From positions 3,968,001 to 4,032,000 of the forward strand of contig NC_063016.1 of NCBI RefSeq assembly GCF_020509005.1: 64,000 nt of DNA, read 5' to 3'. Made by a program: the position numbers and the translations under genes. Position 1 is the first letter of the stretch; each line of letters opens with the position of its first letter. Below the pieces are notes generated by a model that had not been told where the DNA came from, made no database searches, and saw nothing but the letters and a program-made list of their open reading frames with translations. Shown in pieces: positions 32,727 to 45,819 of this stretch. This stretch comes from Fulvia fulva (taxonomy: Eukaryota; Ascomycota; Dothideomycetes; Mycosphaerellales; Mycosphaerellaceae).

Positions 32727-34862
32727 AAGAGATTACGGCGTACGATAAAAAACGCGCGACTCGGTATAAGAGACTACTATAGGCTAAGTAGTACCTAATA
32801 TAGTACGACCCTAAGGATAGCGAGGCTCGCTACTAGCTATATAACTAGTAGTATAGCGCGAGTCTATATTTAATATATAGACCTAAGGACAAACGTAAGA
32901 GTAGTAGTAGACTACCGACGACGCTATATAGTAGAAACTCGAGAACTTATAGCGCCTAGTTACTAACCTACCTAGTAAGTTTAACTTATACGACCTTCTA
33001 AACGACGACGAGATCTAAGACGAGAACGGCGTTACTATAGCGGTAGTCGACTACGACGACGACGGCGCGACCGAGGAAGGTAAGGGCGAGGATATATAAT
33101 ATATCGCGAAAACCCTCCGAATTCCCGCGAACGACCTCCTTTAACTCGATATCGACTAGCTCGTTAAGCTCCTAGTAGAGCCCGAGACCGCTACGGCTAT
33201 CTACTTTATCCTACGACGCGCCGAGTAAGAGTATAGGAACGTAATATAGATAGCGACTATCCTCTACGAGTAGTTAGGCAAAGTAGGGTAAGAGCTTAGG
33301 AGATAGAAGAGTTACGACTAATAGATACGTAACAAATACGACACCCTAGTTAAGGAACTCGATAACCTAAAGGCCCGACCTAAGGTATTATCGAATGTAG
33401 TAATGTCTAAAGAGATTAGTATACTTACCGCGAAGAACGACACCCTAAAGAAGTAAGCTAAGGAGGTACTTTAGTAGTTATCTAATAATAACTCGAAGAT
33501 TAAGACCCTCGAATTCAATCTCGATACGTATAAGATAGAAGCTTAAACCTACTAGAACGATATTAAGCATCTTAATAAGTCGTAGTAGACTTAGGTAGAT
33601 AATCTTAAGAAGTAACTCGAAGACCGCTAAGGCCGCTCTTAAGTACGATCCTTACTATCTCGCGCTATATTATAGCGTCGTGCCCTATAGAACGGCCGAA
33701 CCCTATCTAAGGATAATAATAAGGATAATAATAGAGCTAGTAATAAGGACGAGGAGGACAAGGTAGCTCGCCGTACTACTAGAAAGAAGGCTTAGAAGTC
33801 TATACGTAAGGATAATAGTAACGACTCCGATCCGTTATCTAAGGAGTTAGAGAAGGACTCGGAGTCGGATAGCGATGCTCGTGCTTATCGCCGCTCTTCT
33901 AAGAAGAAGAAGCTAGTCTACGACTTCGAGTCTCTAGTTAAGTACGATCTAGACCTTAGCTAGCCCTTAAAGACTTAGCGTAGTATAGATAAGCTAGAGA
34001 AGTTCGTCGGTACTATTAATAGTAAGCTATCTAGACCCTCCCTCGAGAAGTTCTTCTCCGAGTTAGAGACTATTATCGACTACACGGTCTTTCGCGATAA
34101 GAAGGTAGTACTTAAGTTCGTATACGACTTACTAGCCTTACTAGGTAATGCTTAGGAACTGGTTAGACTAAAGATCCCTACTATCTCTAGTAGCCTAACT
34201 AGTAGTAAGAAGACGTATAAGGGCATTAACAACCTTATCTAGGAACTCGCTAAGCGATACGGAGACCGTAACCTAATTAGTAGGGCTCGTAATCGCCTAA
34301 CTAACCTTAAGATAGATAATAAGGACAGCTTCTAGACCTTCTTCCCTAAGTAGCGCTAGAATACTAACATCCTAGGCCTTAAGGGTAAAGATGCGATAGA
34401 CAACCTATAACGTAAGCTAACTGTCCGCTATCTTAATAAGTATCTTAACTTCCGTTCCGAATCGTTATAAGAGATGATCGACAATCTCTATTAGGTAGAT
34501 AAGGACTTTAGGATCCTCGACGCTCTCTACCTACGCTCCGAGAAGCTAAAGAACGATAAGAAGGACGGTAATAAGGATAATAAGGACGATAAGCTAGTAG
34601 GTTTAGGCTCTAATAAGCCGACCCGTAAGGCTTAGTCTACCCGACCTAAACTATTTAAGAGTAGCCTTAGTAAGACTATAGACAAAGCTAAGAACACTCG
34701 CTATATACGTAAGAGCCTCTATAAGAAGTGTCGTAAGCCCGGTCACCGCCTATAGTAGCGTACTTACGAGCTATTCGAGTACGAGATACTAGTACGTCTA
34801 GGTACTAACGCTAGCGGTACTACCGTTATACTACCGGCGGAAAATGCCTAGTCTACTACTTA
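32727..34862 (+). pseudogene. Gypsy-2 gag, RIP-degraded
   Basis: A long frame with many TAG/TAA codons. It has a charged, coiled-coil-like region near 33,400-33,620, a basic segment near 33,780-33,900, a capsid-like region near 33,960-34,560, and a damaged zinc knuckle near 34,720-34,760 (K-C-R-K-P-G-H-R-L). The exact start is not recoverable because ATG codons are converted to ATA. Pol follows in the -1 frame. Confidence 0.75.
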
Positions 34863-37800
34863 AGCGTAATAACTAGTAGATATAAAAAGGAGAATATAAG
34901 ACATAACGGAGAGGCACTACTAGTAAAGCCACCCGAAGGGCTTAAGCTATTATTATATATTCTTAGAATAGTAGAAATAGAATATAACCCTATTATTAGC
35001 TTATACCTCGTAATACTAGGGATAGCTAATAGGCAAAATGTATTTACTTTCCTTAATAACGGTGCCAATTCTAAGTATATCGACTTCTCCTATACGTAAA
35101 AACACAATCTGCCCTTAATTAAGCTTAACAACCTACTAGCCCTTAGGTTAGTAAACGGCTCGATAGCCGCGGAAATGATAGAATACCGTATAAGTCTAGA
35201 ACTTATACTCGGCAATAGTTATAAGGAGACTAGAACCTTCTAGGTTATATATCTAGAGTATAATATCGTACTAGGCAGGCCCTAGTATAATGAACACTAG
35301 CTAGGTATCTACTTTACGTTAGGTACTATAACCCTCGACTCGGAGTACTATAAGGAGTATTACCTATAGGATAGCGAGCTAGTCTAGGTATAGAGTATTA
35401 ACGACAAGTAGGAACCGGTAATTACTAAGTAGACCTTCGAACCTGCCCTAAAGACCCGACTAGCGTATTAAGCTACTGTCGAAGAAGACAACGATAGAGA
35501 TTTTGTCTAGACTATAACCTCTAATATAATTATAAAGGAACGCCCGCGAACTGCTAAACTATTATTCGAAAAGAAACTAGCTACGCCGATACTACCGGAT
35601 GTCGATATCTAGGAAGTTAGCGCGGAGGCAATTAAGAAGATAGTAAGGCGGAAAGGAGCAGAGGCATATATAATGTTCATCTTTAATAGGAACGAGCTAT
35701 AGTAACCTAGCGATATACGTACTATAGACCTACTTACTACCTACGCTATAAGCGCCCGTAATATACGTAATCTAGCGACATACTCGCCTAATACCGGCTA
35801 TAGGATGCTTTCTAATAACAAGACTATCGAGCGACTTGATGTACGTATAGCGGCGTTCGTACTAGTAGCGTAACGCGTTATTCCGACTCTCTCTACCTAC
35901 AAGATATATATATAAGCCGATATAGACAAATTTATACGTAAGAAGGAGGAGACTATCGATCTAAAGGACTACCTTCTCCCTATATATCACGAATTCGCAT
36001 ATTGCTTCTCTAAATAAGATACGAAGGAGCTTCTACTATATAGGCCTAGTATTAACCACGAGATTAAGCTGAAGCTAGGAACTATACCGCCTTTTAGTAG
36101 GCCCTACCGGATGTTAAACTAGGAGGACGAAGTCATCGCGTACTAGGTCTAAGAGTAGCTAGCCTAGAAGGGCATTTGTAGATACGAAGGCAGAGTAGAT
36201 ACTTTATTACCCGTGCTTATTATCAAGAAACTAGGAGGTGAATTAAGAGTCTATATTGACTATAGACAAGTTAACGAACGCACGATCAAGTCTAGGTATC
36301 CTATACCCTTGATATAAGACATACTTAATCGCATTGCTAGTAAGAAGTACTTTACTAAGCTAGATGTCATTACCGCTTTTAATCGTATTAGAATAGTAGA
36401 GGGCTCCGAATAGCTAACCGCATTCACAATACGATATAGACAGTTTAAATGCCTAGTAATACTATTCGGGTTGTGTAATACCCCTAGTACTTTCTAGTCT
36501 TATATTAACGATATACTACGAGAGTTCCTTAACGACTTTGCGTCGGCATATCTAGATAGTATACTTATCTTTAGCGACACTCTTAAGGAGCATATAGAGT
36601 ATATTAAGAAGGTACTTCGCAAATGTAGTAAAGCCGGCCTATAACTCGACATTACTAAATATAAGTTTTATACCTAATCTACTAAATACCTAGGCCTTAT
36701 TATCGGTAAGGACGGAGTCTTAATAGACCTAGCTAAGGTATAAGCTATAAGGGAATAGGGAACACTAGCAAACGTAAAAGATGTCCTTACGTTTAATAGG
36801 TTCTCCGGGTTCTATCGGCGCTTTATTAAGGACTATAGTAAGATAGTATTACCTATAGTAAAGCTGACTAAGAAGGACTGCCCTTAGTAATAGACAGAGG
36901 AATGTTAGAAGGCGTTCGACGGGCTAAAGTAAGCTTTTACCGATAATAAAGGTACTATGTTAGCGATGTTTGTCCTAGGACGTAGAACAGTACTTAAAAC
37001 GGATACGAGTGACTTTATTACGGCTACGGTCCTATCGTAATACGATAAGGACAACATCCTAAGGCCAATCGCATACCTGTCTAAGAAGATAAGCCCGTAG
37101 GAGTACAATTACGACATTTATAACAAGGAACTACTTAATATCGTTAAAGTATTTAAAGAGTAGAAGCCCGAACTTATAGCTAGTAATGTCGACGAACTAG
37201 ACTTTAAGAACTTTACTAATCTAAGCGGCTACCTAGTACTAGTATATAGTAGCTATAAGAACCTCGAATACTTTATGACCTCTAAGTAACTAAATAGACG
37301 ACAAGTAAGATAGGCCGAGTTCCTCTTACAATTCTTCTTTAAGATTATGTATCGTCTAGGTGTTTAAGGAGCTAAACTAGACAGCCTTACTAGACGTTTA
37401 TAGGACGCGATTCTATATAACAAAGTAGATCCGCGGTACGTATAGTAGGATCGTATACTACTTAAACTAGAACACTTCTTATCTATTAGCGCTAGCCAAA
37501 TCCTACGGCTAAGCGTATCCGAAGTCGAAGGAGTAGTAATAGACGAAGCGCTATTAGCCGATATTAGTAAGCTATACGAATAGGACGATATAATCGAAGC
37601 CACGACCTAGTTAGTAGTAGGCGAACCTATTAAACTACTACGAAGGAACAAGATTGACGATAAGTACGTAATACTAGTCGATAGGATAATCTATATTAAG
37701 AACAGACATAGCGGTTATAGTCTCTTTATCCTACCTACCGAAGATAAGGGAAATACTATACGTATACGTATCGTTAAGGCCTTCTACGATATACCTACTA

Positions 37801-39500
37801 TAGGACACCCCGGTAAGACAACTACGAGCCGGTTAGTATTACGTTACTATATATAGCTACGAATGACACGGTTTATTAGATCTTTTGTACGAGTATACCG
37901 TATATACCGTAATAGCCGTAGTATTAACGAACCTTAATATAGACTACTTGCTCTACTACTAGTCCTATTCGATACGTAGGACGACGTTACCTTAGACTTC
38001 GTTATCGAACTACTAAGGGCTAAGTATATAGTAGATAGTCAGTACTATAAGAATGTACTTATAGTTATAGACCGTTTAGGTAAGGAGCGGTATTACATTC
38101 TAGTATTAGAAATAATAGCGGAGTATATCGTATATATCTACGTAAAGTACATCTTCTCCCGATATAGTCTACTAAAGACAATTACGTCGGATCGTAGTCC
38201 TTAATAGGTATTAGCCTTCTAGGGACGCCTCTACGAGTTGCTACAAATCAAGCGTAAGATCTTAACCGGCTATTACCCTAAGACTAATAGTCAAAGCGAG
38301 AATACTAATAAGATAATAGAATAGTACCTACGTACGTTTACTAGTTACGCTTAGGATAACTAGCTAGATTAGCTCCTACTTATAGAGTTTACTACAAACG
38401 ACTACGTCTCCGAAACGAGTAGCGTAAGTCCTTTTATAGCGAACAGTAGTAAGAACCTACGTTATATAGATACTAAACTCAATCTCCCTATATAACTACT
38501 TCCGTATAAATAGCGATTAGACGTAGAGTCTACAAATACATTCGTATAACGTATAATAGACCTTAGGTATAAGCTACGAGACTCTATAGTAATAGTATAA
38601 GTATTGTAAGCTAAATATACTAATAAGTATAGAACGATTATACTACGGTATAAAGTCGGAGACCTAGTACACCTTAGTATACGTAACTAGCGTACTAAGC
38701 GCCTATTAAAGAAGCTTAATTACCGCTATACTAGACTATACGTAGTTACTAAAGTGCTACTACACGATACGTACCGTCTAGACCTCCCTTAATCCCTAAG
38801 TAACCTCTATAACGGCTTTTACGCTAACTTACTAATGCCTATATACGTACTAATACTAGGATAAGTATAGCTACCTCCGGCCCTAATCGAGGTAGAAGAT
38901 AATAACGGAGACATAAACACGTATTAGCTTCTAGATATAGTGCTTAACGTAAAGAGCACATTGCCGCTAGGCCTAGCGCTACGCGGTAGGAGGAAGGAAC
39001 GAAGGTATAAATACCTTATATAATAGGTAGGTCATAGTAAGCCTACCTAGGAGCCCGCTAAGGAGTTAATAGATACTACTACCGCCTCTATCGCGGACTT
39101 CTACTATAACTACCCTACGAAGGACAGGCTAGCTAACTTTACGCCGCTACTAGGGTAGATTCCTAATAAGGATACACCCGAAGACGTTGTGATCGGCGAA
39201 GTAATAAACGCTTTAGCTATAAACGCTTCGTTAATAGTTACGCCTAACCCGGTAACTATAGGTAGGCTACGTAAGTTATTTATATAGGTACCTATAGCTC
39301 TTCCGGTAGTTACGTATTACGAACCTAATACTAGTACTTATAATAGCCCGTAGGCGGCTACTTTAAGAAAGATAACCGTTAGTAGGTAAGTACCGGATAT
39401 ACGTTAATACGGTATAGAGGATAATATAGAGGATAACGCCGCGTTTGTAGCGGCTATACTACGAGCTTAAGGGACTAAGCGCGATTTTGAAGGGGGGGTA
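34860..39500 (+). pseudogene. Gypsy-2 pol (PR-RT-RH-IN-chromodomain), RIP-degraded
   Basis: All parts share one frame. A protease-like N-G-A-N-S segment near 35,055 has the catalytic Asp read as Asn. The reverse transcriptase has [13 protein letters not shown] near 36,230-36,265 and a polymerase box Y-L-D-S near 36,548. RNase H lies near 37,000-37,150. The integrase runs from H-P-G-K-T near 37,806 through the region near 37,980-38,400. A chromodomain is at about 38,925-39,110 (Y-K-Y-L-I...G-H...E-P). Dozens of stops make it inactive. Confidence 0.85.
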
Positions 39501-39501
39501 G

Positions 39502-39664
39502 TATCACGGCCCTAGGCCTAGCGAATGTCTAGCTAGTACGTAGGTTACGTAACCGCGCGTACTAGCGTAGTACCTCGGCTTATATATAGCCTCGGCGTAC
39601 CTTACGCTCCTCTCCCTACGTACCTAGCTACTTTATATCAACACGACTATAAACCGTTATAACT
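39502..39664 (+). repeat. Gypsy-2 3' LTR
   Basis: 163 bp behind a polypurine tract (GAAGGGGGGG). The E-box palindrome of the 5' LTR reads GGTTACGTAACC here (39543-39554), changed symmetrically on both strands. Confidence 0.92.
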
Positions 39665-40404
39665 ATAGAACAATAGCTAAGCGGACTATACGACGGCGTC
39701 GAGCGGACTACGAAATAATCTAGTGTTTACTAGCGGGCAATACGGTAGGTAGGTAGACACGCGACGAAGCCTATAAGGGCCTATTAAATACCCGGTATAG
39801 GAACGAGGGTTTTGCCTAAGGCACTACCTATCCCGCTATATAACGTACCTAGTCTAATATAGTAGATTACGACGAGGAAAAGACGATAGCCTAAGTAAGG
39901 GAAAGACGGCTATTAGGACGGGGAAAAGACGTATAATATAAGTAGATTAGTTCTATAATCGGGGAGGATCGAGGGTAGGGTAATAAGGAACTTTATATTA
40001 GTTAGTAGGTAGAAACGTAAGGAGTACGCTACCCGGCGTAGTATATACCCCGAGCAAACCTACGAGGTATAGACGGCCGCTTTCTAGAGATAGGCTACGG
40101 TAACGCGAAGGGCGTTAAAACCTAGGGCGTAGTATATACTAGTAGCGACGGCTAATACTATCTATATAGCCCGAGAGGGGGGATACGTATATCGGTTGAT
40201 AGAGAGTACTAAAGGGCTTAGGCCTATAGAGGTAGATATTAGCTTAAGGAGTAAATAGGGAGGGAGGGCGTAGAGGGAAGCTTTTACTCCGGGCTAACCT
40301 CTCGAAACGAGGCTATACGGTAGTACTAGATAAGTAGGAAAGCGCGGTTAAGACTTATTACCTTATCTCGTAGCTAGCTTACTAAATACGATTCCTTCCT
40401 TACT
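39665..40404. other. RIP-mutated stretch, unassigned
   Basis: No domain recognised. It directly continues the Gypsy-2 target sequence, so it was once contiguous with 32488 and may be the 5' end of LINE-1. A repeated GAGCGGACTA-like string occurs near 39,685 and 39,700. The right edge is where similarity to LINE-4 begins. Confidence 0.35.
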
Positions 40405-41816
40405 AACTAACGATATAGTCTAAACTATACTAGACGCCGAAGTATACTACGGTAGTAAGAGAAGTAAGGAGAGCCCGCCGGGTATAGACGAGTAGCTATA
40501 GCGAGGAGGCGTAGAACGTATATAGGGAGGTATACTAGTAGATAAAAGCTATAATACGGAGGGAGAAAGTAGTCGGCTAGAGAGCTATAGTAGAAGAAAT
40601 CGCCGGTAAGCTAGCGAGGATATAGAAGCTAGCGAAATAGGCCCGATAGGACCCTATATAGGGCCCCTCCTTCTCTATCCTAGCGCTATAATCGCCTAGT
40701 AGCCTAGTTAGCGACCCCGAGGCTAAGGCGCGTCTACTAGCTAGCAAGTTCTTCCCGCCCCTAGTCGAGGCTAATCTAAGCGATATAAACAGCTCTACTC
40801 CCCTAGCCCCTAGTATCGCGGTCTAATAGGAGGTGTCCGAGGGAGAAGTTACCGCTATACTAAGGAAGTTACCGGCGAAGGAAGCCCCGGGGCCGGATAA
40901 GATCCTAAACGAGCTACTAAAGAAGTATAGAGATTAACTAGCCCTAGTAGTCGTAGCGATCTTTAACGCCTACCTATAGACCGGATACTACCTAATAGTA
41001 TTTAAATAATCGACGATAGTAGTCCTACGTAAGCCGTAAAAGGAAGACTATACGTAGGTAAAGTCGTACCGCCTAATTGCGCTCCTTAATACTCTTAGGA
41101 AGGCGCTTAAGAAGCTAGTTATAACGAGACTCTCCGAGGCGGTAGAGGAACACTCCCTACTCCCGGACACCTAGATAGGTGCGCGTCTATAGCAATCGAC
41201 GCTATCCGCGATAGAACTTATTACCTCTTAGGTAAAGGCTATCTAGTATAAGAATAGGGACAAGGTAGCATCCTTACTTAGTCTAGATATATCGGGAGCC
41301 TTCGACTACGTGTTATACCCGCGGCTACTCTATATCCTAAGGTCGAAAGAACTCCCTAAGTAGCTTATTAACTTCGTACGGTCCTACCTCTAAAACCGTA
41401 GTACGTCGATCCTATTTAGTTAGTATAAAAGCCTATTTTAAGTAGTCTATACTAGAATCCCGTAAGGCTTAACGCTAGTACCTATCCTATTCCTCTTCTT
41501 TATAGCGACGCTACTCCTAGCCCTAGAATCCTAGAACACCGCTACGAGCGGCTTCGTAGACGACATAAATATCCTAGCGTAGTCTTCCTCGACTAAGGAG
41601 AACTATAGGCTACTAGAAGAGAAGTATAAGATCTACGAGGACTAGGCTAGGAGGTATAGGGCTCGGTTTGCCCTAGAAAAGTATAATCTAATATACTTTA
41701 CGCGCCGGCTACGGTTCTATAATATATAAGCTTCTATCTAGATATAGGGGTATACGACTAACCCGGTAAATTAGCTTAGGATCCTCGGACTATAGGTAGA
41801 CCCGGCGCTATAGTAG
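40405..41816 (+). mobile_element. LINE-3, reverse transcriptase segment (5'-truncated)
   Basis: Matches the reverse complement of about 54,745-56,180 in LINE-4. Reverse transcriptase motifs: A-P-G-P-D-K at about 40,885-40,905 and G-F-V-D-D-I-N-I-L-A at about 41,550-41,580. TAG/TAA codons interrupt it. The 5' end is missing, common for LINEs. The element is interrupted by Gypsy-1b and resumes at 45820. Confidence 0.85.
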
Positions 41817-42335
41817 TGTTAGGGCGAGAGCCTAGCCTATAAGATATAAGAGTAAAAGCGAGAATATAGGTACAAAGTATAGATACAAAGGGTATAGTAT
41901 AATTGCTATATAAAACGAAAGACGAAGAAAGTAAGAGAGGCCTAGGGAAGGCCGGATACTTATACGCGACCCTCGCGAGTACGTATCCCCGTATTAATAG
42001 GGCTAACCTATACGAAGCCGCGCTTAGTAGCTTTGCTCAAAACCTTATTCTAACCTACCCTACGTTCCGAGTCTTCTACGTACTTCTTCTAGGGTCTAGC
42101 GTAGTCGCGGGTGCTCGCGGGAGTGCTATACGTTATATAGCTACGAGCCGAAGTAAATCTATTAAGGTTTAGTAGAGTAGTGAATTTAGAGGGCTAGGTC
42201 CCGTAGTAAATATTACGGGGCATATAATTCTAAGCGCTTATATACTAAGCTAGACTTTCACTTCTTAACGACTTCTAAGTACTCTAAGGCTCTTCTGTCC
42301 CTACCTTCTATACACTCTATAGGGAGACTATAATA
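41817..42335 (-). repeat. Gypsy-1b 3' LTR (519 bp)
   Basis: Same length as the Gypsy-1 3' LTR, in inverse orientation. It includes the 104-bp block (42097-42200) absent from its partner LTR. Confidence 0.92.
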
Positions 42336-42339
42336 GTAG

Positions 42340-45300
42340 CCCCCCCGAACAAAGCTAAGTTCCTACGAAGCCGTAGTAGTTCTATATATCGAGGATGTTC
42401 AGCTTTAGTACTAGGCTTAGGCCTAATATTATAGTCGATATACTATTAGTAAGCCCCGTCGAATAGCTTAGATTCGAAGAGCCTACCGATGTTAACTTCT
42501 AGGCCGTCTACGCGGGCGTAGTATTCTTCGATTGCTTAACGATTAAAGATAATATATTAGATAGGTTCCTATAAGGTGTCCTACTTAGGGCAACCTTACT
42601 ATTCGACTTTATACTTAATTAGCGGTAGCCCTTTAACGTCGTTAGGCTCTACGTAGATTCCCCGGATCTTACGGACGGTATAGTCGTTAGAAGGTGAGTT
42701 AATAGGCTCGTCGACTTCTACTTTATCGGGAGGACCTAGTATGTCTTAGTTTTAGTTCGGGAATAGGTCCTTAGCCGACGGCCGAAGGCGTACGGGATAG
42801 AAGACGTCGTAGATCTTTATATTCGTAGGAAGAGCTAGACGGTAGGCGTATAAACTAATACGCTCGGTGATCTTAAAAGGACCTAGGTTCTTCTAGCTTA
42901 GCTTCTTAGAGGGGCGGTCCGTCTTAATGTTCTTAGAGTTAAGGTATACTATATCGCCTACTTAGTAGTAGGGAGCTAGCTAGCGACGACGATTAGCTTA
43001 ATCCTCGTAGATTGCTTATACGTATACTATCTCGTCATAGACTTCTTTATAGATCTATAAGAGTATAGTAGCGAACTCGTCTACTACTTACTCGTTTACG
43101 TCTTCGGTAGGCGGGAGAGGCTCTTCTAGTTCTATACCTATACGAGGGTAGTAACCTCTCGTAGTATAGAAGGGAGAGTAGCTAGTAGTCTCCGAGTCCT
43201 AGTTACGAGTAGCGAACTCTACCGTAGGGATATACTAAGGCCAATCCTTCTAGTAGTAGTCGACGAAGTAACGAAGGACCTACTCGAGGATAGCGTTCGT
43301 AATTTCGGTCTAGCCGTCGGTCTGTAGCTAAAAACTGGTCGAGAGGTTATACTTAATGCCTAGGATAGCATATAGACGCTTCTAGAAGTGCGAGATGAAC
43401 TAGGTGCCTCTGTCAGAGGTGATACTATCCGGGAGGCCTTAAAAGCGCTAGACAAATTCGTAGAATAAGCGAGTAGTCTCCTTTACGGTTATACTCTAGT
43501 ACGGGATTATATACCGGTCCTTAGAGTAACGGTCTACGATTACTAGAAGGGCCTTTACCTTTACGCCGCTAAAGGTCTTACCGTAAGGAAGATCGGTAAT
43601 GAAGCTTTAGGCTACTTAGTAGTAGTAGTAAAGGTAGCGGCGTTTACCTAGAAGATCTTAGTATACTTAGGACCGCGCTAAGGCGGCGGAGAAGGCGGAG
43701 GTGCCGGAGGAACTTCTAGAGGGAAGCTAATAGTAAGGGAAGTCTAGTCGATAATAGGTCGGTGTCGTCTAAACTAGGGGAGGCCGAGGATAAACTTCTA
43801 ATACGGTAGGGACGTAAGGAAGCTAGTGATCGACATACGCTTACCTCCGAGGGTGATTAACGTGTATACAACATAAGTAATCTTACTAGTAGTAGTCTCC
43901 GTACCGTTAAAGAGTTTAAGGGTACGAGGGTACTTTAGTTCCTAGGGTTCGAGGTTAAGAGAGGTCGCGAGTTTATAGTCTATAAAAGACTCGCCTAGTA
44001 CGCTAGTGTCTATAAGAGTGAGATTGGAAGAAGAGAGTTTCTTTAAGCCGATATTTATATTCGTAACGAACGGTTTATAAGCGTAGTCCTTACCCGTCTC
44101 GTCGTATAGGTCTAGCTATACTATATTAATCCTCAACTTCTTTCCTCTCTTTACTTTCGGTAAACGTTATTCTTAGTCTTTACCGCGTCGATAAGGAAGA
44201 CCTAGGCTTTTCCCTACTTAGCGGGAGTAGTAGGAGTAGGCTCGATAGCGCCGATAGCGCCGCGAACCGGGTTACGGGCGTTACGGGTAGCGAGCTACGG
44301 ATAGTTAACTACGATATAGCCTAGACCGCCGTAGTAGGTATAGAGTCCGGCCTAGCGACGGCGAAGCTTCTCTTTAGGAGTAAGCTTACCATTAACGAGG
44401 CCCTAGACTCGAGGGACGGCGGCACTAGCGCTAAGATCTATAGTATTACCTATAGAGACGGGAGGGAGAGCCGTAGGAGCGGCGGCGCCCGGTAGAGTAG
44501 CGAAGTAGCTTCCGGGACTACGAGGCTAACGACCTTAAGAACGGAAAGCGAGGAGAGAGGCGGTATGTTTTATATTAGAGTCGAGGCGCTAGTAGGTCTC
44601 GACGAGCTTACGGAAGCTTATAGTACCGACGTCCTTATCCTCGAGGGCTCGAAGAAGCTCTACTAATAAGCTACGGCGGAGAGTACTCTTCTTAGTCTCT
44701 TCGTTATAGCCGGTAAACCCGATGTCGCGGTTAAAGGCCGCGAGGTACTCGGCGAAGCTCTTGTTTTTCTAGAGGAGGTTATAGATAGCGTTCTAGGCGG
44801 TAGCTCTACGGTCTAGATTACTAAAGGCAGTATAGAGGTCTTATATTAAGGTAAGGACGTCCGGGTAGCCGATAGTCTACGTAGTATTATCGATATAGTA
44901 TTATATCTAAGCCGCGGCGTCTCCCCGAAGGAGGGAGAAGACGTACGTAACCTTATCCTTCTCTTACGGAAAGTAGTCGGCATTAGCTAATAGCTTAATA
45001 GTGAGCTATGTCTTAAATGCCTCGAACTTACTCTTATTACCCTCGAACTCGTCTAGGTTATTAACCTTCTTAGAGAAGTACTAGCGGCGGTTATTGTCGG
45101 CGTACGGTACGAGGTTCTAGAAGGTGTTTATAATACCTCAAAGGTATATTACTTAGTTGTTTACTTGCTCGACCTACTAGGCGGTCTTCCGGAAAGAGGA
45201 GACGGTACGGTTAATAAGAGCGTAGGCGGTATCGGGGTTAACGTTTGCCTAGGTACTAAAGGTAGCGGCGTTCGAGAAGGGGATATTAGCCTACTTACTA

Positions 45301-45360
45301 AAGTAGAATAGGGTGTCTTAGTTATCGAGGTTAACACCTTTATCGGTAGCGTAGTCACCT
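42340..45360 (-). pseudogene. Gypsy-1b gag-protease joined to integrase end and chromodomain
   Basis: Read right to left. Gag runs from about 45,360 to 44,160, with a damaged zinc knuckle near 44,290-44,350. The protease is near 44,000-44,020 (D-T-S-V as in Gypsy-1). The deletion junction lies near 43,600. The integrase part covers about 43,600-42,900. A single chromodomain lies at about 42,728-42,486. Stops are frequent. Without reverse transcriptase it could only have moved with help from another element. Confidence 0.82.
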
Positions 45361-45404
45361 ATAAGGATAACTTAAGTAGTTAATAGTTTATTAGTCTTTC
45401 GTAA

Positions 45405-45819
45405 TATTAGGGCGAGAGCCTAGCCTATAAGATATAAGTATAAAAGCGAGAATATAGGTACGAAGTATAGATATAAAGGGTATAGTATAATTGCTATATA
45501 AAACGAAAGACGAAGAAAGTAAGAGAGGCCTAGGGGAGGCCGGATACTTATACGCGACCCTCGCGAGTACGTGTCCCCGTATTAATAGGGCTAGCCCGTA
45601 CGAAGCCGCGCTTAGTAGCTTCGCTCAAAACCTTATTCTAACCTACCCTACGTTCCGAGTCTTCTACGTGCTTCTTCTAGGGTCCCGTAGTAAATATTAC
45701 GGGGTATATAATTCTTAGCGCTTATATATTAAGCTAGACTTTCACTTCTTAATGACTTCTAAGCACTCTAAGGCTCTTCTGTCCCTACCTTCTATACACT
45801 CTATAGGGAGACTATAACA
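45405..45819 (-). repeat. Gypsy-1b 5' LTR with 104-bp deletion
   Basis: 415 bp. The deletion lies between two GGTC motifs (microhomology). The rest aligns with the left LTR with C/T and G/A differences. Confidence 0.92.

Larger units (their letters stand above)
32489..39664 (+). mobile_element. Gypsy-2: complete chromodomain LTR retrotransposon
   Basis: 7176 bp with LTRs 32489-32649 and 39502-39664 and a perfect target duplication ACTAT (32484-32488 and 39665-39669). The LTRs are short (about 162 bp). It has a large gag, then protease, reverse transcriptase, RNase H, integrase and chromodomain. Gag and pol are offset by -1. Heavily RIP-mutated but structurally full-length. Confidence 0.93.
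41817..45819 (-). mobile_element. Gypsy-1b: internally deleted Gypsy-1 relative
   Basis: 4003 bp, same family as Gypsy-1, opposite strand. The left LTR is 519 bp (41817-42335). The right LTR is 415 bp (45405-45819), because 104 bp are missing. Gag and protease are followed directly by the integrase second half and a single chromodomain: reverse transcriptase, RNase H and the integrase start are absent (junction near 43,600). No matching target duplication is seen (AGTAG left, AGCGA right). Confidence 0.92.
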
